From Alphaproteobacteria bacterium (GTDB taxonomy: Bacteria; Pseudomonadota; Alphaproteobacteria; UBA6615): a stretch of DNA of 41,638 bases. A program made the position numbers and the translations under genes. Position 1 is the first letter of the stretch. Each line of letters opens with the position of its first letter. Location of the stretch: assembly GCA_021774445.1 (NCBI GenBank), contig JAJFJA010000008.1:1-41638 (forward strand), written 5' to 3'. Below the pieces are notes generated by a model. The model searched no databases, was not told where the DNA came from, and saw only the letters and a program-made list of their open reading frames with translations. Below are positions 24,265-32,723 of the stretch, one piece after another.

Positions 24265-25739
24265 TCGTCGGGCAACTGCCGATTCTGCAAGTGATCGTGC
24301 CGCTGCTGGCGGCGCCGATTTGCGCCATCCTGCCGTTTCGCCGGCTGACCTGGCTGATCGCCTTGGCGGCCAGCCTGCTGGCGCTGGCGATCGCGCTGAC
24401 CTTGCTGGACCAAGTTCTGTCCGACGGGCCGATCAGCTATTTGCTGGGCGACTGGGCGGCGCCGTGGGGCATCGAATACCGGGTCGACCCGCTGGCCGCG
24501 TTTCTGCTGGTGATCGTCAGCGCGTTGGGCAGCGTCATCATGCTGTTCGCGCCGACCAGCGTGGCGCGGGAGATCGCCGACGACCGGATATTCCTGTTTC
24601 ACGCGATGTATCTGCTGAACCTGGCCGGGCTGCTGGGGATGGTGGTCACCGGGGACGTGTTCAACCTGTTCGTGTTCCTCGAGATCTCATCGTTGTCGTC
24701 CTATGTGATGATCAGCCTGGGGCAAAGCCGACGGGCACTGACGGCGGCATTCCAGTATCTGATCATGGGGACGGTCGGGGCGACGTTCTACGTCATCGGC
24801 GTCGGCATGATGTATATGATGACCGGCACCCTCAACATGGCGGATTTGGGGACGCGGCTGCCGGCGGTGGCCGAAACGCGCACGATCATTGCCGCCATGG
24901 CCTTCGTGGTCGTGGGTATCGGCCTGAAGCTGGCCATGGTGCCGCTGCATTTTTGGCTACCCAACGCCTATGCCTATGCCCCGACGGTGGTGTCGGCGTT
25001 CCTGGCGGCGACGGCGACCAAGGTCGCGGTTTATGTGTTGCTGCGGCTGGTGTTCACGGTGTTCGGCGGCCCGGCGATGGTCGGCCTGCCGGTGGATCAG
25101 GTGCTGCTGGTGCTGGGCATCGTGGCGATGTTCGGGGCCTCGGCGGTGGCGATTTTCCAGACCGATGCGAAGCGGCTGCTGGCCTATTCGAGCCTGGCGC
25201 AAATCGGCTACATGGTGCTGGGCATCAGTTTCCTGACGGCAACCGGGCTGACCGCAACGATTATCCATCTGTTCAATCATGCGCTGATGAAGGGCGCGTT
25301 GTTCCTGGTGCTGGGCTGCGTGTTCCTGCGCGTGGGGTCAGTACAGATCTCGCAGATGGCGGGACTGGGACGGCGGATGCCTTGGACCATGGCGGCGTTC
25401 GTGGTCGGCGGCTTGAGTCTGATCGGGGTGCCGCTGACCGTCGGCTTCGTCAGCAAATGGTATCTGATCCAAGCGGCGCTGGAAAAAGGCTGGTGGCTGG
25501 TGGCGGTGTTGATTTTGCTGAGTTCGCTGCTGGCGATGATCTATGTCTGGCGCATTATCGAGGTCGCCTATTTCCGGGCCCCGGGGGATGACGTCCTGCA
25601 GATCCGCGAAGCGCCGGTGATGATGCTGATACCGGTGTGGATCTTGGCGGCGGGAAATGTGTATTTCGGCATCAATGCGCAACAGACGATCGGCGCGGCC
25701 CAGAGTGCGGCAGCGGTGCTGCTGGGAAGTGGCGGATGA
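24261..25739 (+). CDS. mnhD: Mrp-type antiporter large subunit D, copy 1 (MnhD/NuoN-like)
   Basis: A 492-residue proton-conducting membrane subunit with about fourteen helices. Key parts of the antiporter fold are visible: the helix 5 glutamate in LFVFLEISSLSSYVMIS, the lysine of KLAMVPLHFWLPNAYAYAPT, and the broken-helix region LLAYSSLAQIGYMVLGISF with HALMKGALFL. These carry the charged residues that move protons in MrpD and complex I subunits. The start is GTG 24261, overlapping the mnhC stop. It is followed by two more proteins of the same superfamily. Confidence 0.93.
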   Translation: MIVGQLPILQVIVPLLAAPICAILPFRRLTWLIALAASLLALAIALTLLDQVLSDGPISYLLGDWAAPWGIEYRVDPLAAFLLVIVSALGSVIMLFAPTSVAREIADDRIFLFHAMYLLNLAGLLGMVVTGDVFNLFVFLEISSLSSYVMISLGQSRRALTAAFQYLIMGTVGATFYVIGVGMMYMMTGTLNMADLGTRLPAVAETRTIIAAMAFVVVGIGLKLAMVPLHFWLPNAYAYAPTVVSAFLAATATKVAVYVLLRLVFTVFGGPAMVGLPVDQVLLVLGIVAMFGASAVAIFQTDAKRLLAYSSLAQIGYMVLGISFLTATGLTATIIHLFNHALMKGALFLVLGCVFLRVGSVQISQMAGLGRRMPWTMAAFVVGGLSLIGVPLTVGFVSKWYLIQAALEKGWWLVAVLILLSSLLAMIYVWRIIEVAYFRAPGDDVLQIREAPVMMLIPVWILAAGNVYFGINAQQTIGAAQSAAAVLLGSGG

Positions 25740-27199
25740 CTCCTGAAACCGCCCTGGTGGCGGCCATCGCGGTGCCGGCGGCCGGCGCTTTGCTGATCGG
25801 GTTGGCCGGGAAGGCGCCGAATCTACGCGAAACGATAACGCTGGCAACCGCGGTGACCTTGTTCGCGATCGTGGTTTCGCTGGTGTTGTCGTGGCTGGAC
25901 GGGGCGCGGCCGGACGTCACGCTGCTGACCATGCTGCCGGGGTTATCGCTGCGACTGACGGCGGAACCGCTGGGGTTGTTGTTCGCGCTAGTGGCGTCGT
26001 CGCTGTGGATCGTCAATTCGATCTATTCGATCGGCTATATGCGCGGCAATGCCGAGCGGAATCAGACGCGCTATTACATCTTCTTCGCGCTCGCCCTGGC
26101 CAGCACCATGGGCATCGCGCTGGGCGGCAATCTGCTGACGCTGTTCGTCTGCTATGAGCTGTTGACGCTGAGCACTTATCCGCTGGTGACCCATCACGGC
26201 ACGCCGGAGGCGTTGCGGGCGGGCCGTACCTATATGGGCGTGCTGCTGGCGACGTCGATCGGCTTGCTGCTGCTGGGGATGATTTGGACCTGGCAGGTGG
26301 CGGGGACCCTGACGTTCACGCCGGGTGGGATCTTCAAAGACAGCGTCTACCAGCCGCTGATCGGCATTCTGCTGGCGCTCTATATGTTCGGGATCGGTAA
26401 GGCGGCGCTGATGCCGCTGCATCGCTGGCTGCCGGCGGCAATGGTGGCGCCGACCCCGGTCAGCGCGCTGCTGCATGCGGTGGCGGTGGTCAAGGCCGGG
26501 GTGTTCACGGTGGTCAAGGTGATCGTCTATATCTTCGGTGTCGAACATTTGAGCACTGTGATCAGTTTCGATTGGCTGAGCATCGTCGCCGGGTTCACCA
26601 TCGTGGCGGCGTCGGTGGTGGCGTTGCGGCAGGACAATCTGAAGCGGCGTCTGGCCTATTCGACGGTGAGCCAGTTGTCCTATGTGGTGCTGGCGGCAGC
26701 GATCCTGGTGCCGTTGTCGGTGGCGGGGGCGGCGCTGCATATTGCCGCCCATGCGGTGGGCAAGATTACCTTGTTCTTCGCCGCCGGCTCGATCTACACC
26801 GCCGCGCACAAGACCGAGATCAGCCAGCTTGACGGGATCGGCAAACGGATGCCCTGGACCATGGCGGCGTTCGGCATCGGTGCCTTGTCGATCATCGGTC
26901 TGCCGCCGACCATCGGGTTCGCCAGCAAATGGCTGATCCTGCAAGGGGCGTTCGAAGCCCGGCACATGCTGGCCATCGGCGTGATCATCGTCAGCACGCT
27001 GCTCAACGCGGCTTATTTCCTCCCCATCGTGCATGCGGCGTTCTTTCGGCCCGAGGCGGCGGACGCCACGCCCCATGGCGAGGCACCGTGGCCGATGGTG
27101 CTGGCGCTTACCGCCACCGCAACGGCAACGGTGGTGTTGTTCTTCCTACCGGGCGTGCCGTTGGAGTTAGCGCAACAGCTCGGAGATATCGCGCGATGA
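25736..27199 (+). CDS. Antiporter-type large subunit, copy 2 (MrpA-N/NuoL-like features)
   Basis: A 487-residue second proton-conducting subunit. It keeps the glutamate of LFVCYELLTLSTYPLVTHH, the lysine of GKAALMPLHRWLP, and then reads PTPVSALLHAVAVVKAGVF, a pattern closer to MrpA N-terminal and NuoL proteins than to MrpD. It lacks the MrpA C-terminal half, which is a separate gene here (22934-23485). The open frame extends upstream to 25637, but ATG 25736 overlaps the previous stop (ATGA) and starts the first helix. It may take the role of the MrpA N-terminal domain; this is inference from motifs. Confidence 0.9.
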   Translation: MTPETALVAAIAVPAAGALLIGLAGKAPNLRETITLATAVTLFAIVVSLVLSWLDGARPDVTLLTMLPGLSLRLTAEPLGLLFALVASSLWIVNSIYSIGYMRGNAERNQTRYYIFFALALASTMGIALGGNLLTLFVCYELLTLSTYPLVTHHGTPEALRAGRTYMGVLLATSIGLLLLGMIWTWQVAGTLTFTPGGIFKDSVYQPLIGILLALYMFGIGKAALMPLHRWLPAAMVAPTPVSALLHAVAVVKAGVFTVVKVIVYIFGVEHLSTVISFDWLSIVAGFTIVAASVVALRQDNLKRRLAYSTVSQLSYVVLAAAILVPLSVAGAALHIAAHAVGKITLFFAAGSIYTAAHKTEISQLDGIGKRMPWTMAAFGIGALSIIGLPPTIGFASKWLILQGAFEARHMLAIGVIIVSTLLNAAYFLPIVHAAFFRPEAADATPHGEAPWPMVLALTATATATVVLFFLPGVPLELAQQLGDIAR

Positions 27200-27447
27200 A
27201 CGACGACAAGAACAAGCCCTGGCTGGTGCGGCGGCGGACGATCCGGCTGTTGTGGTGGGTCGGCGGACTCGTTCTGGCCGCGATTACCGTCGGCGATTTG
27301 GGGGCGCACGGCTATACGGGTTTTGTGATCGACGGTAGTTTCGCCTTCTACTCCTGGTTCGGCCTGGCGTCTTGCGTAGCGATGGTGTTGTTCGCCAAAG
27401 GGCTGGGCGCGTTCCTGAAACGATCCGACGACTATTATGACGGTTAG
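27196..27447 (+). CDS. Small two-helix membrane protein in the antiporter operon
   Basis: An 83-residue protein with a basic N-terminus (MNDDKNKPWLVRRRTIRLLW), one helix around WWVGGLVLAAITVGDLGAHG, the segment FVIDGSFAFYSWFG and a second helix near CVAMVLFAKGLGAFL, ending in acidic SDDYYDG. I do not recognise a named family. Four-base overlap with the gene before and 11-base overlap with the gene after make it a true operon member. It is possibly an accessory subunit of the complex. It is easy to miss because a longer frame covers it from 26929. Confidence 0.8.
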   Translation: MNDDKNKPWLVRRRTIRLLWWVGGLVLAAITVGDLGAHGYTGFVIDGSFAFYSWFGLASCVAMVLFAKGLGAFLKRSDDYYDG

Positions 27448-29122
27448 CAGCGTGCCACCGGGGTTGATCCTGATCGTCGGCGCGTTGCTGCTGCCGCTAA
27501 CGGTCGGGGCAGTGCGCAGCGCCGTGCTGCTGGCGCTGCCGCTGATCGCGCTGGCGGTGCTGTGGCAAGTGCCGGACGGGCCGGCGCTGACCATCGCCTT
27601 CCTGGGAACGGAGCTGGTGCCGGTGCAGGGAACGACCCTGGGGCGGCTGTTCGGGACGGTATTCCTGATCATGGCGTTTGCCGGCGGCCTGTTCGCCATG
27701 GGGCAAAAGCGCAATACCGAGTTGGTGGCCGCCTATGTCTATGCCGGCAGCGCGGTGAGCGTGACGCAAGCCGGCGATTTGCTGACCATCCTGGTGTTTT
27801 GGGAAGTGATGGCGGTGGCGTCGGGTTTGGTGATCTGGTCGGCGGGCACCAAGGCGGCCTACCGGGCGGCGATGCGTTACATGATGGTGCATTTGCTGGG
27901 CGGCGTTTTGCTGATGGCGGGCATCGCCGGCTATGTGGTGGAAACCGGCTCTCTCGCCTTCGTGGCGATGCAGCCGGAAAGCGTGGCGACGTGGCTGATC
28001 CTGATCGGTTTCCTGGTCAATGCGGGGGCACCGCCGCTGTCCTCCTGGTTGCCGGACGCCTACCCGGAGACCTCGTACAGCGGCATGGTGTTTCTGTCGG
28101 CGTTCACGACCAAGACGGCGGTCTATGTGCTGCTGGTCGGCTTCGCCGGTAGCCAAGTGCTGATCTATTTCGGCCTCTACATGATCTTCTACGGGATCAT
28201 CTACGCGCTGCTGGAAAACGATATGCGGCGCATCCTGGCCTATAGCATCATCAACCAGGTCGGCTTCATGGTGGTGGGGATCGGCATCGGCACGGAGATG
28301 GCCCTGAACGGTGCCGCCTCCCATGCGTTCGCGCATATCATCTACAAAGCACTGCTGCTGATGTCCGCGGGTTCGGTGCTGCACATGACCGGCAAACGGA
28401 AATGCACCGACTTGGGCGGGCTGTTTCAAAGCATGCCGCTGACGGCGACTTTCGGCATCATCGGGGCGCTGTCGATCTCCGCCTTCCCGCTGACCTCCGG
28501 GTTCATCAGCAAATCGATGATTTCGCAGGCGGCGTTCGACGAGCATTTGGCTTTCGCCTGGTTTCTGCTGACCGCCGCCTCGGCCGGGGTGTTCCTGCAT
28601 GCCGGCATCAAGTTCCCGTGGTTCGTGTTCTTCCAAAAGGACTCGGGTCTGCGGCCACCGGACCCGCCGGGGCACATGCGCCTGGCGATGCTGTTCTTCG
28701 CGGTGTTGTGCATCGGGTTGGGGGTGTTTCCGGGACCGCTCTATAAGCTGCTGCCTTTCGCGGTCGAATTCGTGCCCTATACCGTGCCGCATGTGGTCAA
28801 CATGCTGCAACTATTGCTGTTCTCCGGCCTCGCCTTCTTCCTGCTGCTGCCGCTGATGAAACGGACCCTGACCATCAGCCTGGACACGGACTGGGTGTAC
28901 CGGCGGCTCGGCCAGCGGATTGCCGAAGCGGTGCTGACCCAAGGCGGGGCGCTGTATCTTGGCTTTCGTCAGGCGGCGGTGCGCCGGGTCGGACAGGCGA
29001 TCGGGCTGGTGTTCCGCGTGACCGGCCCAGAGAGCGTATTCGCCCGCACTTGGCATACGGGCAATGCGATCATGGCGGTTACCGCCGTATTGGCGGTGGT
29101 GCTGGCGTTGTTCTTCTTCTAG
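27437..29122 (+). CDS. Antiporter-type large subunit, copy 3 (MnhD-like)
   Basis: A 561-residue third proton-conducting membrane subunit with about fourteen helices and a C-terminal extension with a further terminal helix. Superfamily marks are TILVFWEVMAVASGLVIWSA (helix 5 glutamate), NAGAPPLSSWLPDAYPETS, FTTKTAVYVLLVGF (lysine), ILAYSIINQVGFMVVGIGI and HAFAHIIYKALLLMSAG. The conserved charges are present, so it should conduct protons. The C-terminal about 100 residues after LLLPLMKRTL are amphipathic and end in a helix, recalling the lateral extension of NuoL or MrpA. It is the last gene of the operon and faces the SLC13 permease tail to tail. Confidence 0.9.
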   Translation: MTVSSVPPGLILIVGALLLPLTVGAVRSAVLLALPLIALAVLWQVPDGPALTIAFLGTELVPVQGTTLGRLFGTVFLIMAFAGGLFAMGQKRNTELVAAYVYAGSAVSVTQAGDLLTILVFWEVMAVASGLVIWSAGTKAAYRAAMRYMMVHLLGGVLLMAGIAGYVVETGSLAFVAMQPESVATWLILIGFLVNAGAPPLSSWLPDAYPETSYSGMVFLSAFTTKTAVYVLLVGFAGSQVLIYFGLYMIFYGIIYALLENDMRRILAYSIINQVGFMVVGIGIGTEMALNGAASHAFAHIIYKALLLMSAGSVLHMTGKRKCTDLGGLFQSMPLTATFGIIGALSISAFPLTSGFISKSMISQAAFDEHLAFAWFLLTAASAGVFLHAGIKFPWFVFFQKDSGLRPPDPPGHMRLAMLFFAVLCIGLGVFPGPLYKLLPFAVEFVPYTVPHVVNMLQLLLFSGLAFFLLLPLMKRTLTISLDTDWVYRRLGQRIAEAVLTQGGALYLGFRQAAVRRVGQAIGLVFRVTGPESVFARTWHTGNAIMAVTAVLAVVLALFFF

Positions 29123-29246
29123 GGCCTAGGGCATATGGCCGGGGCGATCCTCGCGACCGGCGGACCGAGTACGGGTTTCGTTCACGGCTTCTCGCTACGG
29201 CATCGCCGCGGCAACATTCTGGCGGCCTGACCGCGGCGGGGGTAGG

Positions 29247-31013
29247 TTAGATCGGCCAGACGAGGGCGATCATGGGGACCGCCGTGACGACGATCAACGC
29301 ATCCAGCGGCAGGCCCATGCGCCAATAATCGCCGAAGCGGTAACCGCCGGGGCCCATGACCACGACATTGTTCTGGTGGCCGATGGGGGTCAGGAAGGCG
29401 CAAGAGGCGCCGATGGCCACGGCCATCAGGAACGGATCGACACTGGCACCGAGGCGGGTGGCGATGCTGGCGCCGATGGGCGCCATGACGATGGCCGTGG
29501 CGGCATTGTTGATGATGTCGGTAAGCGCCATGGTGACGACGAGCAACAAAGCGAGCACCATGATCGGCGGCACCTGTGAGGCCATGCCGACGATTATATC
29601 GGCGATGAGTTCGGTAGCGCCGGTGTCCTGCAAGGCGCGGCCGAGGGGGATCATCGCGCCAAGCATGACGATCACCGGCAAATCGATACTGTCATAGGCC
29701 TGGCTGGGCCCGATGCGGTTGAGCAGGATGAGGGCGACGACCGCGGCGACGAAGGCGACATGGGCCGGCAACAATCCCAAGGCCGTGACGATGACGCTGA
29801 GGCCGAAGACCGCGAGCGGCACCGCGACGCGGCCCGGCCGCCGGGCGCCGAGACCACGGCCGGCGAGCGGCAGGCAGCCGAGGCGGTTGACGACCTCCGG
29901 CAGGTCCTCGATGGGTCCTTGCAGCAAGAGCACGTCGCCGGCGCGGAGATGGGTGGTGCCGATGCGATGGACGATGGCGCCACCCTGACGAGCGAGCGCG
30001 AGCAAGGCCGTGCCATAGCGCCGGCGCAGCCGGAGATCGTTCGGCGTCAAACCCTCAATGCGGGCACCGGGCGGCAGCACCGCCTCGATCAAGCCAACCT
30101 TATCGGAGCGCAGCATGGCTTCGGACAGATCGGGGTCGGCCATGGTCTCGAGGCCAGCCTCGGTATGCAGGCGCTCGAGGATCATGGCGTCGGCGCGGAT
30201 CAGCACAATGTCGCCCTCGCGCAGACTAACACGCCGGAGATCGGCAACCTCACGCTGCTCGTCGCGAATCAAGCCGACGACGATAAGTTCGCCGTCCGCC
30301 ATCTGCTCGAGGGCGACCATGGGTACACCGATCAGTTTGGAGCCGGCCGCGACTCTGGCCTCGGCGATATAATCGCGGATCTCGAACAGATCCTCGGCGG
30401 ATTTGCGGCCGGCGCGGTCCTGGGGCATCAAACGCCAGCCGACGAGCGTAATGAACAGAACGCCGACAATCGCGACGGGCAGGCCGACCATCGCGAAGTC
30501 GAACATGCGAAAAGGCTCGCCACTGACGGTGGCGCGAAAGCTGCCGATAATAATGTTGGGCGGCGTGCCGATAAGAGTGATCAGACCGCCGAGAATGGAG
30601 CTGAAGGACAGTGGCATCAGCAGCCGCGACGGCCGCTTGGCGACCCGCATGGCCAGCGGCATGACCAGGGCCAGGGCGCCGATATTGTTCATGAAAGCCG
30701 ACAAGGTGGCGGCAAGGGCGCTGAGAGCGCCGATCTGGGCAGATTCCGTGCGGGCGCGGGCGGTGATGATCGCGGCTACCCGATCGATGAGCCCGGACAT
30801 TTGCAGGGCCCGGCTGATGACCAGCACGGCCGCGACGGTAATCACCGCCGGATTGCCGAAACCGGAGAAGGCAGACTCGGTGGGCACGACGCCGGCGACG
30901 ATCCCGATAACCAACGCCAACAACGCCACCATGTCGTAACGCAGCTTGCCCCATAAAAACATGGCCATGGCGGCGGCCAGTATGAGGAAGATCAGAAGCT
31001 GGTCCTGGGTCAT
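29247..31013 (-). CDS. SLC13 family permease with two RCK_C (TrkA_C) domains
   Basis: A 588-residue membrane protein of the ArsB/DASS (SLC13) superfamily. The N-terminal half has the hairpin marks FMNNIGALALVMPLAMRVA and GGLITLIGTPPNIIIG. A cytoplasmic middle part carries two RCK_C-like domains (around EQMADGELIVVGLIRDE and HLRAGDVLLLQGPIEDLPEV). The C-terminal half repeats the fold with TDIINNAATAIVMAP and FLTPIGHQNNVVV. Members carry dicarboxylates, sulfate or other anions with Na+. The open frame runs upstream to 31259 but would overlap the divergent diesterase gene; ATG 31013 starts right at the first helix. Substrate unknown. Confidence 0.9.
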   Translation of the reverse strand: MTQDQLLIFLILAAAMAMFLWGKLRYDMVALLALVIGIVAGVVPTESAFSGFGNPAVITVAAVLVISRALQMSGLIDRVAAIITARARTESAQIGALSALAATLSAFMNNIGALALVMPLAMRVAKRPSRLLMPLSFSSILGGLITLIGTPPNIIIGSFRATVSGEPFRMFDFAMVGLPVAIVGVLFITLVGWRLMPQDRAGRKSAEDLFEIRDYIAEARVAAGSKLIGVPMVALEQMADGELIVVGLIRDEQREVADLRRVSLREGDIVLIRADAMILERLHTEAGLETMADPDLSEAMLRSDKVGLIEAVLPPGARIEGLTPNDLRLRRRYGTALLALARQGGAIVHRIGTTHLRAGDVLLLQGPIEDLPEVVNRLGCLPLAGRGLGARRPGRVAVPLAVFGLSVIVTALGLLPAHVAFVAAVVALILLNRIGPSQAYDSIDLPVIVMLGAMIPLGRALQDTGATELIADIIVGMASQVPPIMVLALLLVVTMALTDIINNAATAIVMAPIGASIATRLGASVDPFLMAVAIGASCAFLTPIGHQNNVVVMGPGGYRFGDYWRMGLPLDALIVVTAVPMIALVWPI

Positions 31014-31179
31014 GGGCAGAGTTACTCTGTTGCTTCCCGGCTGTGCTTTGCCCAACGTGACGAAACGCACGCGCTGTCGGGATATCAGCTTGCTGCGCGC
31101 CAACGTCAATATCATACGACACTCCAACACACACCCGCGCAACAAACGCCGGCACGGCACGGTCGAGTTAGGAGGCGAC

Positions 31180-31914
31180 ATGACAGAGGTTGCGCAATCG
31201 TCGTCGACCGTGCAGATGGTCTGCCACCGTGGCGCCAACCGATCGGCGCCGGAAAACACGCTGGCCTCGACGCGGGCGGCGTTCGACCTTGGCGCGGACT
31301 ATGTCGAGTTGGACGTGCGGCAGTCGGCCGACGGCGAACTGGTCGTGATCCATGATGCGACACTGGACCGTACCACCGACGGCAGCGGTCCCGTCGAGGC
31401 CCTGACCATGGCGGAAATCGCGCGGCTGGACGCGGGATCCTGGTTCAACGCCGACTTCGGCGGCGAGCGAGTGCCGACGTTCGCGGATGTTCTGACCGGG
31501 GCGCAAGGACGGGGCGGACTCTATGTCGAAATCAAAGACGCGGACGCGGCAGCGGTGCTGGCGATGACGGAACAATATGGGTTGCTGGGGCAGTGTTTCT
31601 TCTGGTCGGAAGTCCCGGCGGTCCTCGAACAACTTCGCGATCATTCACCGGAGATTTCACTGATGATCCGGCATAAGGACTATGACGATCTCGATGCCGC
31701 CATTCGGCGATTCAGGCCGAACGTGCTGGAGTATTTGGAAAGCACCGTGGATGCGGTTGAGATACAACGCTGCCAAAAACATGGCGTGCGACCGATGGCG
31801 TTCTATCCGGGCCGCGATGTCGCGACGTTCCGCCGGCTCGCCGACCTCGGTGTCGTGCTGTTCAATCTCGACGAGCCGGCGGCTTTCAACCGCGCGTTTC
31901 GGTCTAGTCTCTAA
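31180..31914 (+). CDS. Glycerophosphodiester phosphodiesterase family protein, copy 1
   Basis: A 244-residue GDPD-fold enzyme that splits glycerophosphodiesters to glycerol-3-phosphate and an alcohol. The catalytic parts are CHRGANRSAPENT (first His and Arg), VELDVRQSADGELVVIHD (metal Glu and Asp, second catalytic His) and YVEIKD (metal Glu). There is no signal peptide, so it acts in the cytoplasm. ATG 31180 has AGGAGG seven bases upstream; the longer upstream frame is not credible. It is divergent from the SLC13 gene and convergent with diesterase copy 2, with an 11-base overlap of the coding ends. Confidence 0.92.
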   Translation: MTEVAQSSSTVQMVCHRGANRSAPENTLASTRAAFDLGADYVELDVRQSADGELVVIHDATLDRTTDGSGPVEALTMAEIARLDAGSWFNADFGGERVPTFADVLTGAQGRGGLYVEIKDADAAAVLAMTEQYGLLGQCFFWSEVPAVLEQLRDHSPEISLMIRHKDYDDLDAAIRRFRPNVLEYLESTVDAVEIQRCQKHGVRPMAFYPGRDVATFRRLADLGVVLFNLDEPAAFNRAFRSSL

Positions 31915-32710
31915 GCGGGTAGTCGGCGATCAGGTTGCGGAGATAGGACACGTCGTCGCCGGCAAGGACATCGATCAGGCCGTCGGCGACCCAGGCCCCG
32001 ACCCGCGCCCGGAGATCGCGGCCATACTCTTGGTGTTGGGCGATCTTGGCAGGTCTCGGCACCGTGCACCGGGTGGCAATGCCGGCGTCATGGAGGGCGC
32101 GAGCGTCATCGGGATGGAAACTCCTGGCCTCAATGGCGACGGAATCGAGTTGCGCCCGTCTTGCTAACGCGGCGGGGTCGCAATGGCGGGCATGGGTGAT
32201 GCCTTCGGTGCGCAACCCGGGGATGCGCTGCTTGGCCTTAACAAGCTGTGGGTGGTCGAAGGAGATGAGAACGATCCAGTCCAAAGCGCCGGTCTCGTCC
32301 AGTAATTGGGCAAGGCGATCGAACATGGCGTCGTCATGTTCATAGTCCTTGAGCTCGATATGCAAGCCAATCTGCTCGCGCTTGGCGAAGGTCAGAGCCG
32401 CAGCCAAGAGGGGTACAGGTTCGCCGGCATATTTGGCGTCGAAGGGTGACCCGGCGTCGAGGGCCGTGATCTGGGCTGCGGTCTTATCGTAGGCGTAGCC
32501 ACGGCCGGTCGTGGTTCGATCCACGGTAATGTCATGCAGAACGACGATCTCGTTGTCGCCACTGAGCACGATGTCGATCTCACAACACGCGGCGCCCTGT
32601 TGCTTGGCTAAGCGAATGGCGGCCATGGTGTTTTCCGGTGCCGCGATAGAAGCGCCGCGGTGGGCGCAAGGGCGCACCTTGCCGCTGCGAGAGGCGAGCA
32701 GTTCGTACAT
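31904..32710 (-). CDS. Glycerophosphodiester phosphodiesterase family protein, copy 2
   Basis: A 268-residue GDPD enzyme with all catalytic parts: AHRGASIAAPENT, EIDIVLSGDNEIVVLHD and HIELKD. It lies 13 bases after the ABC ATPase gene on the same strand and is the last gene of the importer operon, the place of UgpQ in the Ugp system, where the diesterase acts on the incoming diester in the cytoplasm. The ATG at 32708-32710 (MYELLAS) is preferred over the upstream start because it gives the family N-terminus and avoids overlap with the ATPase gene. Its 3' end overlaps copy 1 on the opposite strand. Confidence 0.92.
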   Translation of the reverse strand: MYELLASRSGKVRPCAHRGASIAAPENTMAAIRLAKQQGAACCEIDIVLSGDNEIVVLHDITVDRTTTGRGYAYDKTAAQITALDAGSPFDAKYAGEPVPLLAAALTFAKREQIGLHIELKDYEHDDAMFDRLAQLLDETGALDWIVLISFDHPQLVKAKQRIPGLRTEGITHARHCDPAALARRAQLDSVAIEARSFHPDDARALHDAGIATRCTVPRPAKIAQHQEYGRDLRARVGAWVADGLIDVLAGDDVSYLRNLIADYPLRD

Positions 32711-32723
32711 GGCGGTTGTCGTT

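Noticed and set aside
25988..27076. 362-codon minus-strand frame inside the antiporter operon
   Set aside because: The translation is extremely rich in H, R, Q and D, as expected for the complement of a hydrophobic membrane protein gene; it is a shadow.
29123..29246. Terminator between the antiporter operon and the SLC13 gene
   Set aside because: Only weak short inverted repeats without a T-run are present, so I did not call one.
31014..31259. N-terminal extension of the SLC13 permease
   Set aside because: It overlaps the divergent diesterase gene, including its strong ribosome site, and encodes no membrane or family sequence.
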